Source: Telopea speciosissima (Eukaryota; Streptophyta; Magnoliopsida; Proteales; Proteaceae). Taken from it: a stretch of DNA of 64,000 bases. The stretch lies in NCBI RefSeq assembly GCF_018873765.1, contig NC_057923.1, positions 61,808,593-61,872,592 of the forward strand. Direction: 5' to 3'. The translations under genes and the position numbers were made by a program. The notes under the pieces were generated by a model. The model saw nothing but the letters and a program-made list of their open reading frames with translations. It did no database searches and was not told where the DNA came from. Below, one piece after another: positions 23,401 to 34,241 of this stretch; within the stretch, counting starts at the first letter, position 1; each line of letters starts with the position of its first letter.

Positions 23401-24948
23401 CTTTCTTCTGTTTCCATTCCTAAAAATTGGCAGGAAGCATCTACAGATGGGAAGTGGAAGGCCGCAATGTTGGAAGAAATGAGAGCATTGAACAAAAACA
23501 ATACGTGGGATCTTGTAGCTCTTCCTCCAGGGAAAAAAACAGTGGGTTGTGAATGGGTGTTTGTGGTCAAGCAGAAGGCAGATGGTACAGTGGATCGGTA
23601 CAAGGCACGTCTAGTTGCTAAAGGCTTCACTCAGACATATGGCATTGACTACCAGGAGACTTTCGCACCAGTAGCAAAACTCAATACTGTCAGGGTATTG
23701 CTATCCTGTGCTGTGAACCTTGGATGGGATCTTCAGCAGTTGGATGTGAAGAATGCCTTCCTCCATGGTGAACTAAGAGAAGAGGTATATATGGACATTC
23801 CTCCAGGTTTTTCAAGTCCTGCTACCAAGCGTAAGGTTTGTCAACTGAAGCGTGCACTTTATGGCTTGAAGGAGTCACCAAGAGCTTGGTTCGATAGACT
23901 TCACAGGGCTATGCTTTCAGTGGGCTACCAGCAAAGCAATGCTGATCATACCTTGTTCATCAAACGTATGGGTGATAGGGTTACTCTCCTCATAGTTTAT
24001 GTTGATGATATTGTAGTGACCGGCAATGATGGTGATGAGATAAAAAGGTTGAAGCTGTTTCTTGGCCGTGAGTTTGAAATTAAGGATCTGGGGACTCTAA
24101 AATATTTTCTAGGGATAGAGGTTGCTCGCTCTTCAAAGGGCATATTTCTGTCTCAGAGAAAGTATGTCCTGGATCTACTATCTGAAACTGAGCTGCTAGG
24201 GTGTCATCCTTCAGACACTCCCATAGAAGCTACGACAAGACTCAAGGAGAAAGAAGGCACACCAGTTGACAAAGGTCGTTATCAGCGGTTGGTCGGCAAA
24301 CTTATCTACCTATCTCACACTCGGCCAGACATTGCCATTGCAGTTAGTATGGTCAGCCAGTTTATGCATGACCCTTATTCTTCTCATATGGAGGTGGTTC
24401 TTCGCATCTTACGATACTTGAAGTCTGCTCCAGGACAAGGAATTCTTTTATCTTCCAATGGTCATATGAAGGTTTAAGCATACACTGATGCAGATTGGGC
24501 TGGTTCATGTGATCGGAAGTCCATCTCTGGATATTGCTCTTTTGTAGGAGGTAACCTCGTCACCTGGCGTAGTAAGAAACAGAATGTGGTGGCTAGGTCC
24601 AGTGCTGAGGCTGAATTCCGTGCAATGGCGCATGGCATCTGTGAATTGTTGTGGCTTAAAGGGTTGTTGCAAGATATTGGGGTTGCTGTCCAACTTCCAA
24701 TGATGTTATATTGTGACAATAAGGCTGCCATAAGCATCGCTCATAATCCTGTCCAACATGATCGTACAAAACATGTGGAGGTAGACCGACATTTCATCAA
24801 GGAGAAACTTGAAGCTGGACTAATCTATGTTCCCTATGTGAAGTCTACTAATCAACTGGCTGATGTGTTCACAAAGGGTCTGAGTAGCAAAGTGTTTCGT
24901 CCTTTTCTAGCCAAGTTGGGCATGTGCGGCATCTTTGCACCAACTTGA
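20473..24948 (+). pseudogene. Young Copia gag-pol polyprotein with stops
   Basis: One frame runs 1,492 codons from MGDSTDIST to the stop before the polypurine tract. Domain order is gag (LDGSNYLLWSRSASFAIAGRG), zinc knuckle CDHCHKPYHTKDKC (21238-21279), protease IDSGATDHM (about 21568), pre-integrase HSRLGHPPLG, integrase (HSDVWGP, SDNGTEYK, DTPAQNGVAERKNRHLLEVAR), a Pro-rich repeat linker, reverse transcriptase (DVKNAFLHG, YVDDIVVTG) and RNase H (AYTDADWAGS ... YCDNKAAISIA). The protease-to-RT order gag-PR-IN-RT-RH defines Ty1/copia. Four in-frame stops occur at 21406 (TGA), 22975 (TAG), 23062 (TAA) and 24475 (TAA). Around 21390-21450 the true reading (GLSQDDLRGFLRVLRSSAA) is in another frame, implying two compensating indels. 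Confidence 0.93.
22908..23040 (+). repeat. 24-bp tandem repeat coding a Pro-rich linker
   Basis: About five to six copies of a 24-bp unit coding roughly AVQPPEAA lie between the integrase and RT domains of the young Copia. One unit carries a CAG-to-TAG stop (22975). Confidence 0.8.
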
Positions 24949-24955
24949 GGGGGAG
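24947..24955 (+). promoter_or_regulatory. Polypurine tract
   Basis: GAGGGGGAG directly precedes the 3' LTR. It is the plus-strand primer site and overlaps the polyprotein stop codon. Confidence 0.85.
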
Positions 24956-25273
24956 TGTTAGAATATATGGGCCAGAATACCGTAGGGATATTCTGGTCCT
25001 TTTTCCCACTTTCTCCCTCTTTATTTTCTGTTTTTATTATTCTATAATTTTACTTTTATTTCTGTATTTTTCCCCTTGTCGATCTCTATTAGAATAGACA
25101 AGGGGAGCACTCCTAGTTTGACTAGGAGTGTGCATTCGTAGTTGTTTCTATTTCTGTTATTAGCACTCCTACTTTGATTAGGAGTAGTACTCTTTGATTC
25201 TATTACTATAAATAAAGGGCTAAGTGATAGGATTAATCACTTAAGCATTAATCAACTAGTTGTTCTCTCAACA
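24956..25273 (+). repeat. 3' LTR of the young Copia
   Basis: 318 bp. Differs from the 5' LTR at seven positions by my count. Confidence 0.95.
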
Positions 25274-25314
25274 GGTTCCTCTCTTTTATTGTCCCGCCGA
25301 AGGTATTTTGGTTT

Positions 25315-25432
25315 TGACACTATTCATGTGAACAGTATTTTAGTCTTCAACTTGGGTCTTCTAGAAGGATTCCCATCAAGGCAATATGGGCTGTGATACT
25401 GTTCATGTGAACAGTATCACATGAACAGTAAT
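25315..25432. repeat. Palindromic CTGTTCATGTGAACAG cluster
   Basis: The near-perfect palindrome GATACTGTTCATGTGAACAG plus TATC occurs at about 25396. A partial copy follows at once (CACATGAACAGTA) and another lies at 25318 (ACTATTCATGTGAACAGTA). This type of palindrome is common at edges of plant repeats. Confidence 0.6.
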
Positions 25433-25624
25433 TCTTGACTCTTCTCTTCTTCATGCTTCGATCTACATCATTATTTCCTAACATAACTACCCATATAACT
25501 ACAATAAAATAAAATAATAGTCTAGCCCCAAAAAAAAGTACAACAAAATAATAACAAGAACTACAAATAATATTGGTCATCTAGCCATAAAGAAGTGACA
25601 TGTGACTGCGTATGTCTGTGTCTC

Positions 25625-27010
25625 CTCTGATAAGTCCTAAATCCTTGAGTTATGTACTCATTAGTTATATTAGTATCGGGCCTTTAGTCCAATAGATTTT
25701 CTCTTTGTAATAGGTCACTTTAGTGGGCCTAAAATATATAGGTAGAAGGTAAAATACAGGATTTACTTGCTAAGTTTAGTCTAGATTGTTTTATCTCCTT
25801 GTTTTATTATTTATCTCTTTACTTGTAAAGGTTGATGATGCAGATTCATCACCAAATAGGGCTTGTTTCATTGAGAATAAGTCTAGGGTTGGGTTACATA
25901 CATGTTGGGCCTTTGATCCCATGGGTTCCTAATGGAATAGGCCACTTTTATGGACCTAAAATATGGGTATATAGGTTGCATACGGAATTAGCCCAATACT
26001 TAGTTTATTTTTATGTTTTTTAATTGAACCGGTTCAAATTGGTTGCATCCAATTGATTCAATTTAAGTGATCATGTGACTTGGTTAAGTGGTCATGTGAC
26101 AACTTAAGTGGTCATGTGATGTAAGTTGGGCTGGATTAAGACTCTATAAGTCCAGCCATGTGTTGAGTCTATTTCCTTTAGTATTCTAGTTTCCTAGACA
26201 GTTTAAGTTACCTAATAGGTTAGGGATAGGGTTAGGTCATTCCTTTTTAGTGTCTAAGTCTATTTTTGAGTCTTCTATATAAGTTTGTAAGGGAGGCCAG
26301 CATTAAATACGAATTTGATTAATAAAAATTAGCTTTATGCTTGCTGCCATTGCTGCTGCTCTTTGTGAGTGTATATCCTTGTGGATCTCAAGGTGGTAAA
26401 GGGTAGGTGGACTCCTACGACTCCTTGTATTGTGAAGATCGGGAGGCTCTTTCAAATCATCAAGCTGCTGCCATTGTCCTGCAATACAGTGAGTTTGAAC
26501 CTGTTTTCTTATTTTAAACCTTCTTCTAGCATCCTTCATCTTCCCTTAGACCTAATCCACAGTACCCTCCATCCATCAAACCCTAATTCTCCATTAAACC
26601 TGCACTCCAACCTCCACTAGGACTCCCCCATAACTCCAGTTTTAGCCATCACTTTCGAACCCTACTTCCAGCTTATATTCCCCACACCAATCCCTACACT
26701 CGACCTTAAACCCAGCCCTTAGTCTCCTCTACAACCCCTCCATTCCTCCACTCCATTAAAACCCAAAACCTGCAACTCATTGCAGAATTTTAAAACCTTC
26801 CCAAATTTAATTATTTTTATCCCATAATAGCCCCCTAGACCTGCATATTAAAGCCATATAAGACCCATTCCCAAATTCCCATCCTAAACCCTAGAATTAA
26901 CCTAAATCCTAGTGCTGTCCATTCGAACCAGCAACCCCTTTTGCGATTGATCCTTTTGTCTGGCTCCTAGGAGGTCTCCTACCTATCTAGGACTGCATTA
27001 GTTGAATAAA
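25625..27010 (+). repeat. Dispersed repeat family A, copy 3 plus a partial copy
   Basis: A partial copy (about 25625-25830) with GGGCCTTTAGTCCAA and TAGTGGGCCTAAAATAT is followed by a fuller copy from 25836 (TGATGCAGATTCATCA). The latter shares its first part with 7198 onwards and its second part with 11400-12560. This shows that those two regions belong to one family of at least 1.2 kb. Confidence 0.65.
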
Positions 27011-28048
27011 GTCTTGTCTGAATAACTCACCCTCCTAGTTTGGATAGACTTTTAGACATTTGGGATACCTATTCTAACTAATTCGATAATATAGAGTTTT
27101 AGTCATGTGGGACACCTATTCCTACTTTGGATAGAGTTTCCTACTTCTTTCCTGTTTCAATTTCAACAAAAGCATTGTAACGTTCAAAAGCCCCACAGTT
27201 TTGCTAGTTGAATAAAGTTGGCTTTTTCCTCCAATGTTCTGTGAAATGCTGTGCAACCCTTGATGAGATGCTAAGGGTGCGTTTGGTTGCGTAAATCAAC
27301 AGAACGTTATTCACTTGGATCGCAATTCTAAGAAAATTAAACTGTTTGATTGCCTAATTCCATTGGATTACTAGAATTACATAATTCTGATTTTATAACT
27401 AAACACAATCCATATCTGAGTTCACCTCTATAGGTAAACTCAGATATGGATGATGATTCAAAGCTTAAATACAAATAGTGTGATCCAACTTTGAACAGCC
27501 ATATGGGCTTTCCTAGTTCGAAAAACGCAAGAACACTCAAGTCATTTTCCAAAAACGCGAAGAACACTCAACGCCGAAGAAGACCTGCAAATCGTTGAAG
27601 GAGGTGCTTACGTCGTCTATGTCTCTCTATCTCCCTCTCAATTTGACCTCTGTCCCTCTCTCTGCATTAAGATGGTGGGGTTTTCTTCAAGATTTCAATT
27701 TTTGGATTTCAGGGCTGCCCTAATTCGAAATCGTGAGAAGAGATTTCTGGGAAAAACACTCGATCCTTTAGCCGCCGTGGCTCCTTTGAAACCTGAAAAT
27801 CGTTGAACAAGGTATGACATCTTCTCTGTCCCTCTATCTCTCTCGTTATCTTGTCTCTCTCCCTCTCTCTACGATTTAGGGCTTTTGTTTTTTAAGGTTT
27901 TTAAGGAAGCGACTTTAGTTGAATTTTGTTTTTCTACTTTGTGGCGCTTTAGTTGTATTCCCTTTTAGAAGCCTTTTTTTTTGTTTTCCTTTCTTTTTGG
28001 TAGAGTTTAGAAGCTTTCCTTCAGTACCTGAGCAGCTGAGCTTCAAAC

Positions 28049-28399
28049 ATGGCTTCTATGGCATCACCTCTCACAAGACACGGCAACTGCTTTCGTAGGT
28101 ATGGTAATGGTTACAATGGTCGCTCTCCTATTTCTCGCATTGCCGCTTCTCAGCAGGAGCACCCGCAACAGCTTCAGCCGGAGCAGAGGAAATCGAACAA
28201 CCAAATGGGTCGACGGTATTGTATCTTCGCTTCTTTTCTTTCCATTACTTTCTTTCTCGGCATCGAAGCCCTATATCTCTCTTGTTATTATCTTCCACGA
28301 AAGTGATGTTTGTGCTGAATCTGTGAACTACAAATAATTGTAAATTTGAAGGGAGATTGTGTTGAGGAGCTGCGAAATCGCAGCTATCCTCAATTTAAG
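28049..28399 (+). pseudogene. Captured gene fragment with transit-peptide-like first exon
   Basis: Exon 1 (28049-28215) codes MASMASPLTRHGNCFRRYGN and a Ser/Arg/Gln-rich stretch with almost no acidic residues, like a plastid transit peptide, ending NNQMGRR at a GT donor. Exon 2 (28352-28399), after TTTGAAG, can continue in frame as EIVLRSCEIAAILNL. A third exon-like piece (about 28708-28760, GCCTTGCGCTTGG...) stays open only in a frame not consistent with exon 2. I do not recognise the protein firmly. It lies wholly within the 27275-30681 element, so I read it as a captured, probably inactive, gene fragment. Confidence 0.5.
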
Positions 28400-29882
28400 G
28401 TATTTAGTTCGAAAAAATCCATATACCCACATTCTAGCTCTGTTCCTGTCTGTGTCGATGATACGTTTGGAGTTATGCTTGTGAGTACATAGATTTTCGA
28501 ACTATATTTGTAACATGGAAAGGTAGGCAGTTGCTTCTTGTAAAACTCCATGTGGCAGAGTGAGAGAAGAAGTGTTACCCAAGAGTAATAAAGTAATGAG
28601 GAAGAATGTATTAATGCATGAAGATCTTTTAAAGATGGCAATGCTTTGTCCTTGTATCCTGTCATAATTGGTCATCTAATTCAGAACTTCCAATTGCTTC
28701 ATAACAGGCCTTGCGCTTGGAGTTAGAGAAGAAAGGATGGGCTTCAGAGGGCAGCTTCTAAAGACTTCATTCTAGACCTGTAACAATTTGCTGTTAATTA
28801 ATCAATGAAGGAGAGCAAGTTGGGGGGGGAGTGAGATTGTCTAATTTGTACCAGTTTTTCAACTGCAGGTAATTGTTGGGTTTTGGAAACATTGGTGATT
28901 GATTTGAATGATTTTTGTTAGCTAATTTAAATTTTAGAACAGTATTTCTGAAAAACCATGACAAAATTTGCCTCCTTGATATACTTCTGCTCTCCACAAT
29001 TCAGTAAGAGGTAGAGCAGAAGAGAGAGGTCAGACTCTCCTAAAGGACCACAAGGTTACAAGCTGATCTTGAACCAATATATTAGTGATGATTATGTATT
29101 GGACTTCATCTTACTTAAGCTGATCAAAACCTTAAAAAACAAATGAGAGAATGGATTAGCTATCCTATGTTCACAGAGAGAGACGGGTATGCGTAGTTGG
29201 GTGTAGGTATTCTCCAAACAGTAAAAATTCAGAGAACTGCAGTGGGTCTGTGTCATTATCCATCTCTCGGCAGGCTATAAAACAGAGTTTATTTTATCCC
29301 CTCTGCAAGAGACTACTTGGATGCTAATGTCTCTTGTGAAACCAAAAGCTGAATGAAATTCACATCCACCTAAATTAGTGGATTTTAAACTCTAACGAAG
29401 TGCGTGAGTTATCAATATGGTTGGAATCTAAATTGACAACTAAGGCCAATGTTATCATTATTTAACAAACATCTTAAGATTCAAATCTAGCCTTAGAGTA
29501 AATTACAAAACTAATTTGATTATCAGCGTTGTCTCATGATCTTATGTATATTGGCTGCATTGTGATGCTGGTTGGGATCAGCATGTGGGTAATGGTCACA
29601 ATTAATGGGAAATAGAGAGAATAGAAGGAGAAAAAAGGATTTTGTAGGGACTAGGGAGAGGAAGAAACCATCATAGTGAAGAGAGAAGAAATATGGCTGG
29701 TAAAAAATATAGGATCGCAGATATTAATTCTAAAATTGATGTTGGCTAAAGAAAGAGAAAAAAAATAGGCTCTTAGATTTTAATTCTAAAATTGATGTTG
29801 GATCTGTGGGTTGGCTTCAAATGTTTTTTTCGTTCTTGTTAAGCTTTTATATGTTTTTATGACATGGTTTATATAGGTAGGT

Positions 29883-29954
29883 GAGTCTTTAGCTCAAAAG
29901 GAAGAGCACCTGGGTTTGTTCCCAGGAGATGATGGTTCGACTCCATCACGACTC
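29883..29954 (+). tRNA. tRNA-like pseudogene
   Basis: The 72-nt sequence has an acceptor stem GAGTCTT/ACGACTC (one mismatch), a D arm GCTC/GAGC and a T arm GATGG-TTCGACT-CCATC with a perfect B box GGTTCGACTCC. The anticodon arm is abnormal: CCTGGG/CCCAGG closes a six-base loop TTTGTT. It is either a decayed tRNA or a tRNA-derived SINE head. Confidence 0.4.
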
Positions 29955-30404
29955 TCATGTAGCAGTAGCTTCTTATTTAATTTCTTATCTTGAAGTGAAC
30001 TAATTTATCAATCAGAATAGGATGAGACTTGGGGGAATCTGAACTTTTGTTTTACTTAAAAGAAAGCTATTGAGTCATACTGAGTCATACCCTTTATGTT
30101 GTCATACCTGAGCACTCACTCACCCCCACCCCTTGCTACCTCTACACCTGAACACAACACTGACACCGTCACCCTCACCCCTTGTTGCCCCTATTCCTGA
30201 GCACACACTCAACCCCACCCCTTGCTGCCCCTCTTGCTGCCCCTACACCTAAGCTCACACTCACACATAGCAATGGCATATTAATAATTTTAGGTTAAGT
30301 TTGAGTGGTAATTGGATTTAATTAATTATATTAGAACATTAATATGGTAATCGTATTTTTTTTGGTTAATGTGTCTTATACTTTTAAATGTAATGTTTAG
30401 TAAC

Positions 30405-30600
30405 TGATAGAATTAGGGTAACCAAACAGTTATTCAGGTAGATTCAGGGTAAATCCAACTGATAGACTCAGGGTAACCAAACAGTTTTTCAAATAGATTC
30501 AGGGTGAATCCAACTGACAGACTCAGGGTAACCAAACAGTTTTTCAAGAAGAATCACGTCACAGAATCATGATAACCAAACAGTTTATTTTCTAGAATTA
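30405..30600 (+). repeat. 55-bp subterminal tandem repeat
   Basis: The GGGTAACCAAACAG unit recurs with a 55-bp period about three times just inside the right end of the PIF/Harbinger-like element. Subterminal repeats of this kind are usual transposase-binding regions. Confidence 0.7.
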
Positions 30601-30689
30601 CGATTCAACTGATGGTAACTCAAATGGATGACCATCCACAATCAGACCACATCCAAAAGATTTACGCAACCAAACGCTTCCTAAGGTAG

Positions 30690-31900
30690 GGCTAATGGGA
30701 TTTCAGTCTAGTTCCAGGTGAGATGCTTGGTCCATATTGTTATACTTCTCTTCCATTCTACTTCATTTGTTCACCATTAAATCAGGTCAGTAATTTGGTT
30801 TCTATTCTCTTCTTCAACATACCCTGCTTGCTGGAATTTCAATTTCTCCATTGTTCTCATCAATGATTCCAAATTTGATTTCATATTTGGTAATCGGATA
30901 GTATTCTAAACACAACCCCCCCCCCACACACACACACACAGTTACAAAATTTGATTTTTGTGCTAATTTCTTAGAATTCTATTTCAAGTTGGATTTGTAA
31001 TTCTACTGTATTTTAAGATCAGATTTGATTTTCTGTTTCAGTTCAGTATCCTTACATTATTTCTGAAATCTGTTGTTTTGATGCACTTTTGATTACTGTT
31101 TTGAGCCCATTAAGATCTGCTATCAGTAGTCAATTCTGATTTCTATTTTAAAGAATCTTATCCCCAAAATGAATACATATCAAACCATCAGATCAAACTC
31201 ATCTTTTGAGGCGGCATTCCTCTCTACAAATCGAACCTTCAATATCAGTTTCTGACCATTATATATTTAGTTTCTCTTCAATCAGGTCCTTTTCTCTTCA
31301 CTGCGATTCTGGTTTTCAACTGAGTTTCTGAACCTAATCCCTTAGGCTTCTAGAAACCCATCGGTAAAGTTGCTCACCCCCCACATACAAGCAGGAAGGA
31401 ACCCATAGGATTGCAAGTACCAGTTTCTTTTTATAAGAATTTATTCACAACATGCACACAACTCATCGTAAGTTCAATATTTGTTCTTTTGCTTAGATCT
31501 GTTAACTAATGTCATTATTTCATATAGATTCAACAGAAATATTAGGTGGAGAACTGGTGTCTAGATGTGTACCAGTTCATCATAACAGCTCAAACAACCT
31601 TACAGGCCACTCCCCGAACTTTAGAAGAGATATAACATAAAACACAAGCAATGAACATTAATGTGTCGTCAACATAGAAAATCTGAATGTGATGTAAATT
31701 CTAGTTAATTAGTATACAAGGTACAAATTCCTAATGTGACAGCTCAAAAAGTCAAAAAAGCCCCCAGAATCGATCTAAGGAGACACCTAACCTTTAGATG
31801 CAGGGTGATCCTTCCATCAGTTGGGTCAGGTAATGATAACCTTCAACATAGCAAGGATCAGTGGATCAATGCTCCCTGTCAACATATAAATACTCAGAGG
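30690..31900. other. No gene recognised
   Basis: AT-rich sequence with a C-run and CA repeat near 30916-30940. No exon is supported. Confidence 0.3.
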
Positions 31901-31905
31901 CACTT

Positions 31906-33216
31906 TCATGGAAATACTGAAATAGAACCAATGCCTTTTGTAAAAGGAAAAGTTAATTTACTAGGATCAGGCCTCCAAACCTCTTGGATGGCCTTATGGA
32001 CCGATCCTTCCAACTTTCTGTCTTGAGCTGCAGATGCTTCGTAAAACTGAATGGTAAGTTTGCAGTGGCTAAAGGGTAATCTCCTCTGTTTCACCAACCA
32101 GAGGCCACCTGAAAATGTCACATGATTATAGAAAACCATAGGACATAAAAAGGCGTTTCTAACCATCAAAATAAGTTGAGATACAAGGACTAAAAGATAA
32201 TTTTTCAAACATAATATATATATATATATATATACACACACATATCTCAAACAAGATATTAAATAGAACTTCAAAACCTTACTACTGATTCCTCAATAAA
32301 TAAACCATTTCCAAGATACAGAGAATGACAAAAGATGATCATAGAACTTGAGAAGTCAAGTGTTGCCTAAGCTGAAGTAGATATTCCTCATATGAAAGGA
32401 ATGGTATAATAAAAGCCTGAATAATTGATTTATATGCATGTAGCTCTGGTTTATGAATGTTGGCTTCTAGTTCATATTCCACCCAGGAGGGCAAATATTT
32501 TCTCATGGGCACAGACAGTCACCCGGCATCATTTAAAGAGCAAACACCATTAAACCCAGGGTATTTTTGGGATTTCCAATCATCATATTCCCCAAAGTTG
32601 TTGCAACTAGAAGTAGCACATTTAGAATGCTCAAGAAGCAATCAAGGTTAGAGAACTTGGTTTCATTTTTAAGTAGGTTCTTCTATTCACAATATTATAA
32701 GACTCACAATATGAAAGCATTGTCCAATTAGCTTAAAATAAGCCTTAAATTTGAAACATAGTATCAGAAACAGTGGAAAGCAGTAACCAGTTCAAAGACA
32801 GCATTTTCTGTGAATACAATCAGTTAGTAGTGAAATAATACTGTACCAAGGAAAACCAATTGCAATTTTGTGCAACCCACGTTTTCTTAATTCTAATGTA
32901 ACCAAACAAGGGAAAGTACCATATGGCTGGTGTGTGAACAATGTTTTTTAATTCTTGTGTGCTGAACTCCGATAATGTAGCCATACCTTTGCTTAGTCAG
33001 TAATAAATTATCTGGATCAATTTATAAAGAAAATAAAAATTTGTGTTATTTATAACAATTGAAGCATGTGACCATAGCCAATGGAACTTATAAGTTCAAT
33101 GTTACAGGCATACAAAATAGAAATCTATGATTGTGAAGGGAAACACCTGAACCCAGTGCTTTTGCCTCTGAATGTTCACTAGTTCATGAGCTACTATAGT
33201 CTCAAGTTCCCCATCC
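31906..33216 (-). CDS. Unrecognised multi-exon plant gene (3' part)
   Basis: Three exon-like segments on the minus strand join in phase: 33216-33147 (DGELETIVAHELVNIQRQKHW), 32629-32548 (HSKCATSSCNNFGEYDDWK, PGFN) and 32108-31906 (GLWLVKQRRLPFSHCKL, FYEASAAQDRKLEGSVHKAI, EVWRPDPSKLT, stop). Each has a plausible AG acceptor and GT donor, with phases 0 and 1 matching across the two introns. The composition is protein-like, but I do not recognise the family. An upstream candidate first exon (33468-33435, MASRSAIFCGE then GTAAGC) is out of phase with the first segment, so the 5' end is unresolved. Several GT donors at 33540-33600 suggest spliced 5' leader exons. Confidence 0.4.
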
Positions 33217-34059
33217 CTGCAAAAACAAATATAGCGAAGCGAGTCACCGACATTCGAAAAAAGAGGGGGGGAACCATTGATCCTTCTACTTCATTGGCAT
33301 TACAGATCATCACCCGAAAATGAAAAGATCTGGGGCGACGGCAGATCTGGAGCAAAGGGAAAAGAAAAATGAAAAAGAACATAAATAGTGGAGCTTTCGT
33401 GGACTAGGCTATACACTTCGTCGGCAACGCTTACCTTCGCCACAGAAAATTGCGGATCTGCTAGCCATGGCTCTGAGGGACGAACCTCACCTCTGCAAGT
33501 GATCGTTGCAGATGGCTGTGACTTGTGACTGACAACTTACCGACGTAAGCAAGAGAGCAAGCGAGAGAGAGAGAGAGAGTGAGTGAGGTACCTGAATCGA
33601 TCGAACCCTACTGCCTCGTACGGATGAAGCAAACGAAATCAACTTGGCAAGTGATCGTCTTCGGTTTGATCAAAGAGGCAGAGAGAGAGCGAGAATCCAT
33701 AGTTTTGGGACTTGGGAGTATCCAGCCGGGTAACGCGGGTGTGCCGTGTGCATTAGCGTACTCGGACCAAATCCTTGTGAAAGTTGAGCGATTTTGGTTT
33801 TTTTTGTTTTTTTTGTTTTTTTGTTCCTTTTTTGGGATAAATTACATCTGAGGTACCCAGAGTTTGAAAAATATATCTTTGAGGTTCCTTAAGTTTTAGA
33901 AATGACGTTTAGGGTACCTTGTGAGTTTAGTCCTATCCCCAAACTAACATTTTTCCAAGTTGGCCCTTGTCAACTCGACTCCCATCCCTAAACCATCTTC
34001 ACCTCTACATCCGTCACCACCCCCCACCCACTGTCGCCTCCACCACGAATCCGACTCCT

Positions 34060-34241
34060 CTACTTCCAAGGCGGGTAGTACTTCTGTACGCCCAACTTTG
34101 CCCCGCATACAAGGCGGGCGAAAAGTAACACCTTACCCCCGCTCGAGTAGGGCGCTCGGGCAGGGGCAAGGCGGTACTTTCCTCTGCCTTGTATGTGGGG
34201 CCAAGTTGGGCGCACGGAAGTACAGCCCGCCTTGGAAGTAG
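34060..34241. mobile_element. Long hairpin (fold-back) element
   Basis: A 182-bp near-palindrome starts CTACTTCCAAGGCGGG and ends CCCGCCTTGGAAGTAG. Its arms also pair through GTACGCCCAACTT and GCATACAAGGC words. The centre TTACCCCCGCTCGAGTAGGG / CGCTCGG resembles the centre of the hairpin at 43438-43546, although the outer arms differ. Confidence 0.7.

Larger units (their letters stand above)
19439..25273 (+). mobile_element. Near-complete Ty1/copia retrotransposon, 5.8 kb
   Basis: Two 318-bp LTRs (19439-19756 and 24956-25273) begin TGTTAGAA and end CTCAACA. A primer-binding site lies at 19757 and a polypurine tract at 24947-24955. Gag-pol lies between in one main frame. The 5-bp target duplication GGTTC flanks it (19434-19438, 25274-25278). 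It is inserted in the integrase-RT region of the old Copia. I count 7 LTR differences (about 2.2%), so it is a fairly recent insertion. The internal stops mean this copy cannot be autonomous as written. Confidence 0.95.
16379..25330 (+). mobile_element. Old Ty1/copia element, broken by two insertions
   Basis: The 5' LTR is about 16379-16527 (TGTAATATGG...ATCCATCA), followed by primer-binding site TGGTATCAGAGC at 16528. Broken gag-pol follows to 19438. A TRIM (18245-18595) and a complete Copia (19439-25273) are inserted in it, each with 5-bp target duplications. Its integrase-to-RT reading resumes after 25273 for about 50 bp (VPPKVF in frame) and then is lost. The remaining pol and the 3' LTR are absent, so the right end at about 25330 is a deletion point. 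Confidence 0.85.
27275..30681. mobile_element. PIF/Harbinger-like element carrying gene exons
   Basis: The ends are inverted: GCGTTTGGTTGCGTAAATC at 27279-27297 and its exact reverse complement at 30659-30677, inside outer bases GGGT and TTCC. Further inward, AATTCTA-GAAAAT-AAACTGTTTG blocks are also inverted. The 3-bp TAA flanks both sides (27272-27274, 30682-30684), as expected for PIF/Harbinger. No transposase was seen, so the element is non-autonomous. Inside are spliced exons of a plant gene (28049 onwards), a tRNA-like sequence and 55-bp subterminal tandem repeats. Confidence 0.65.
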
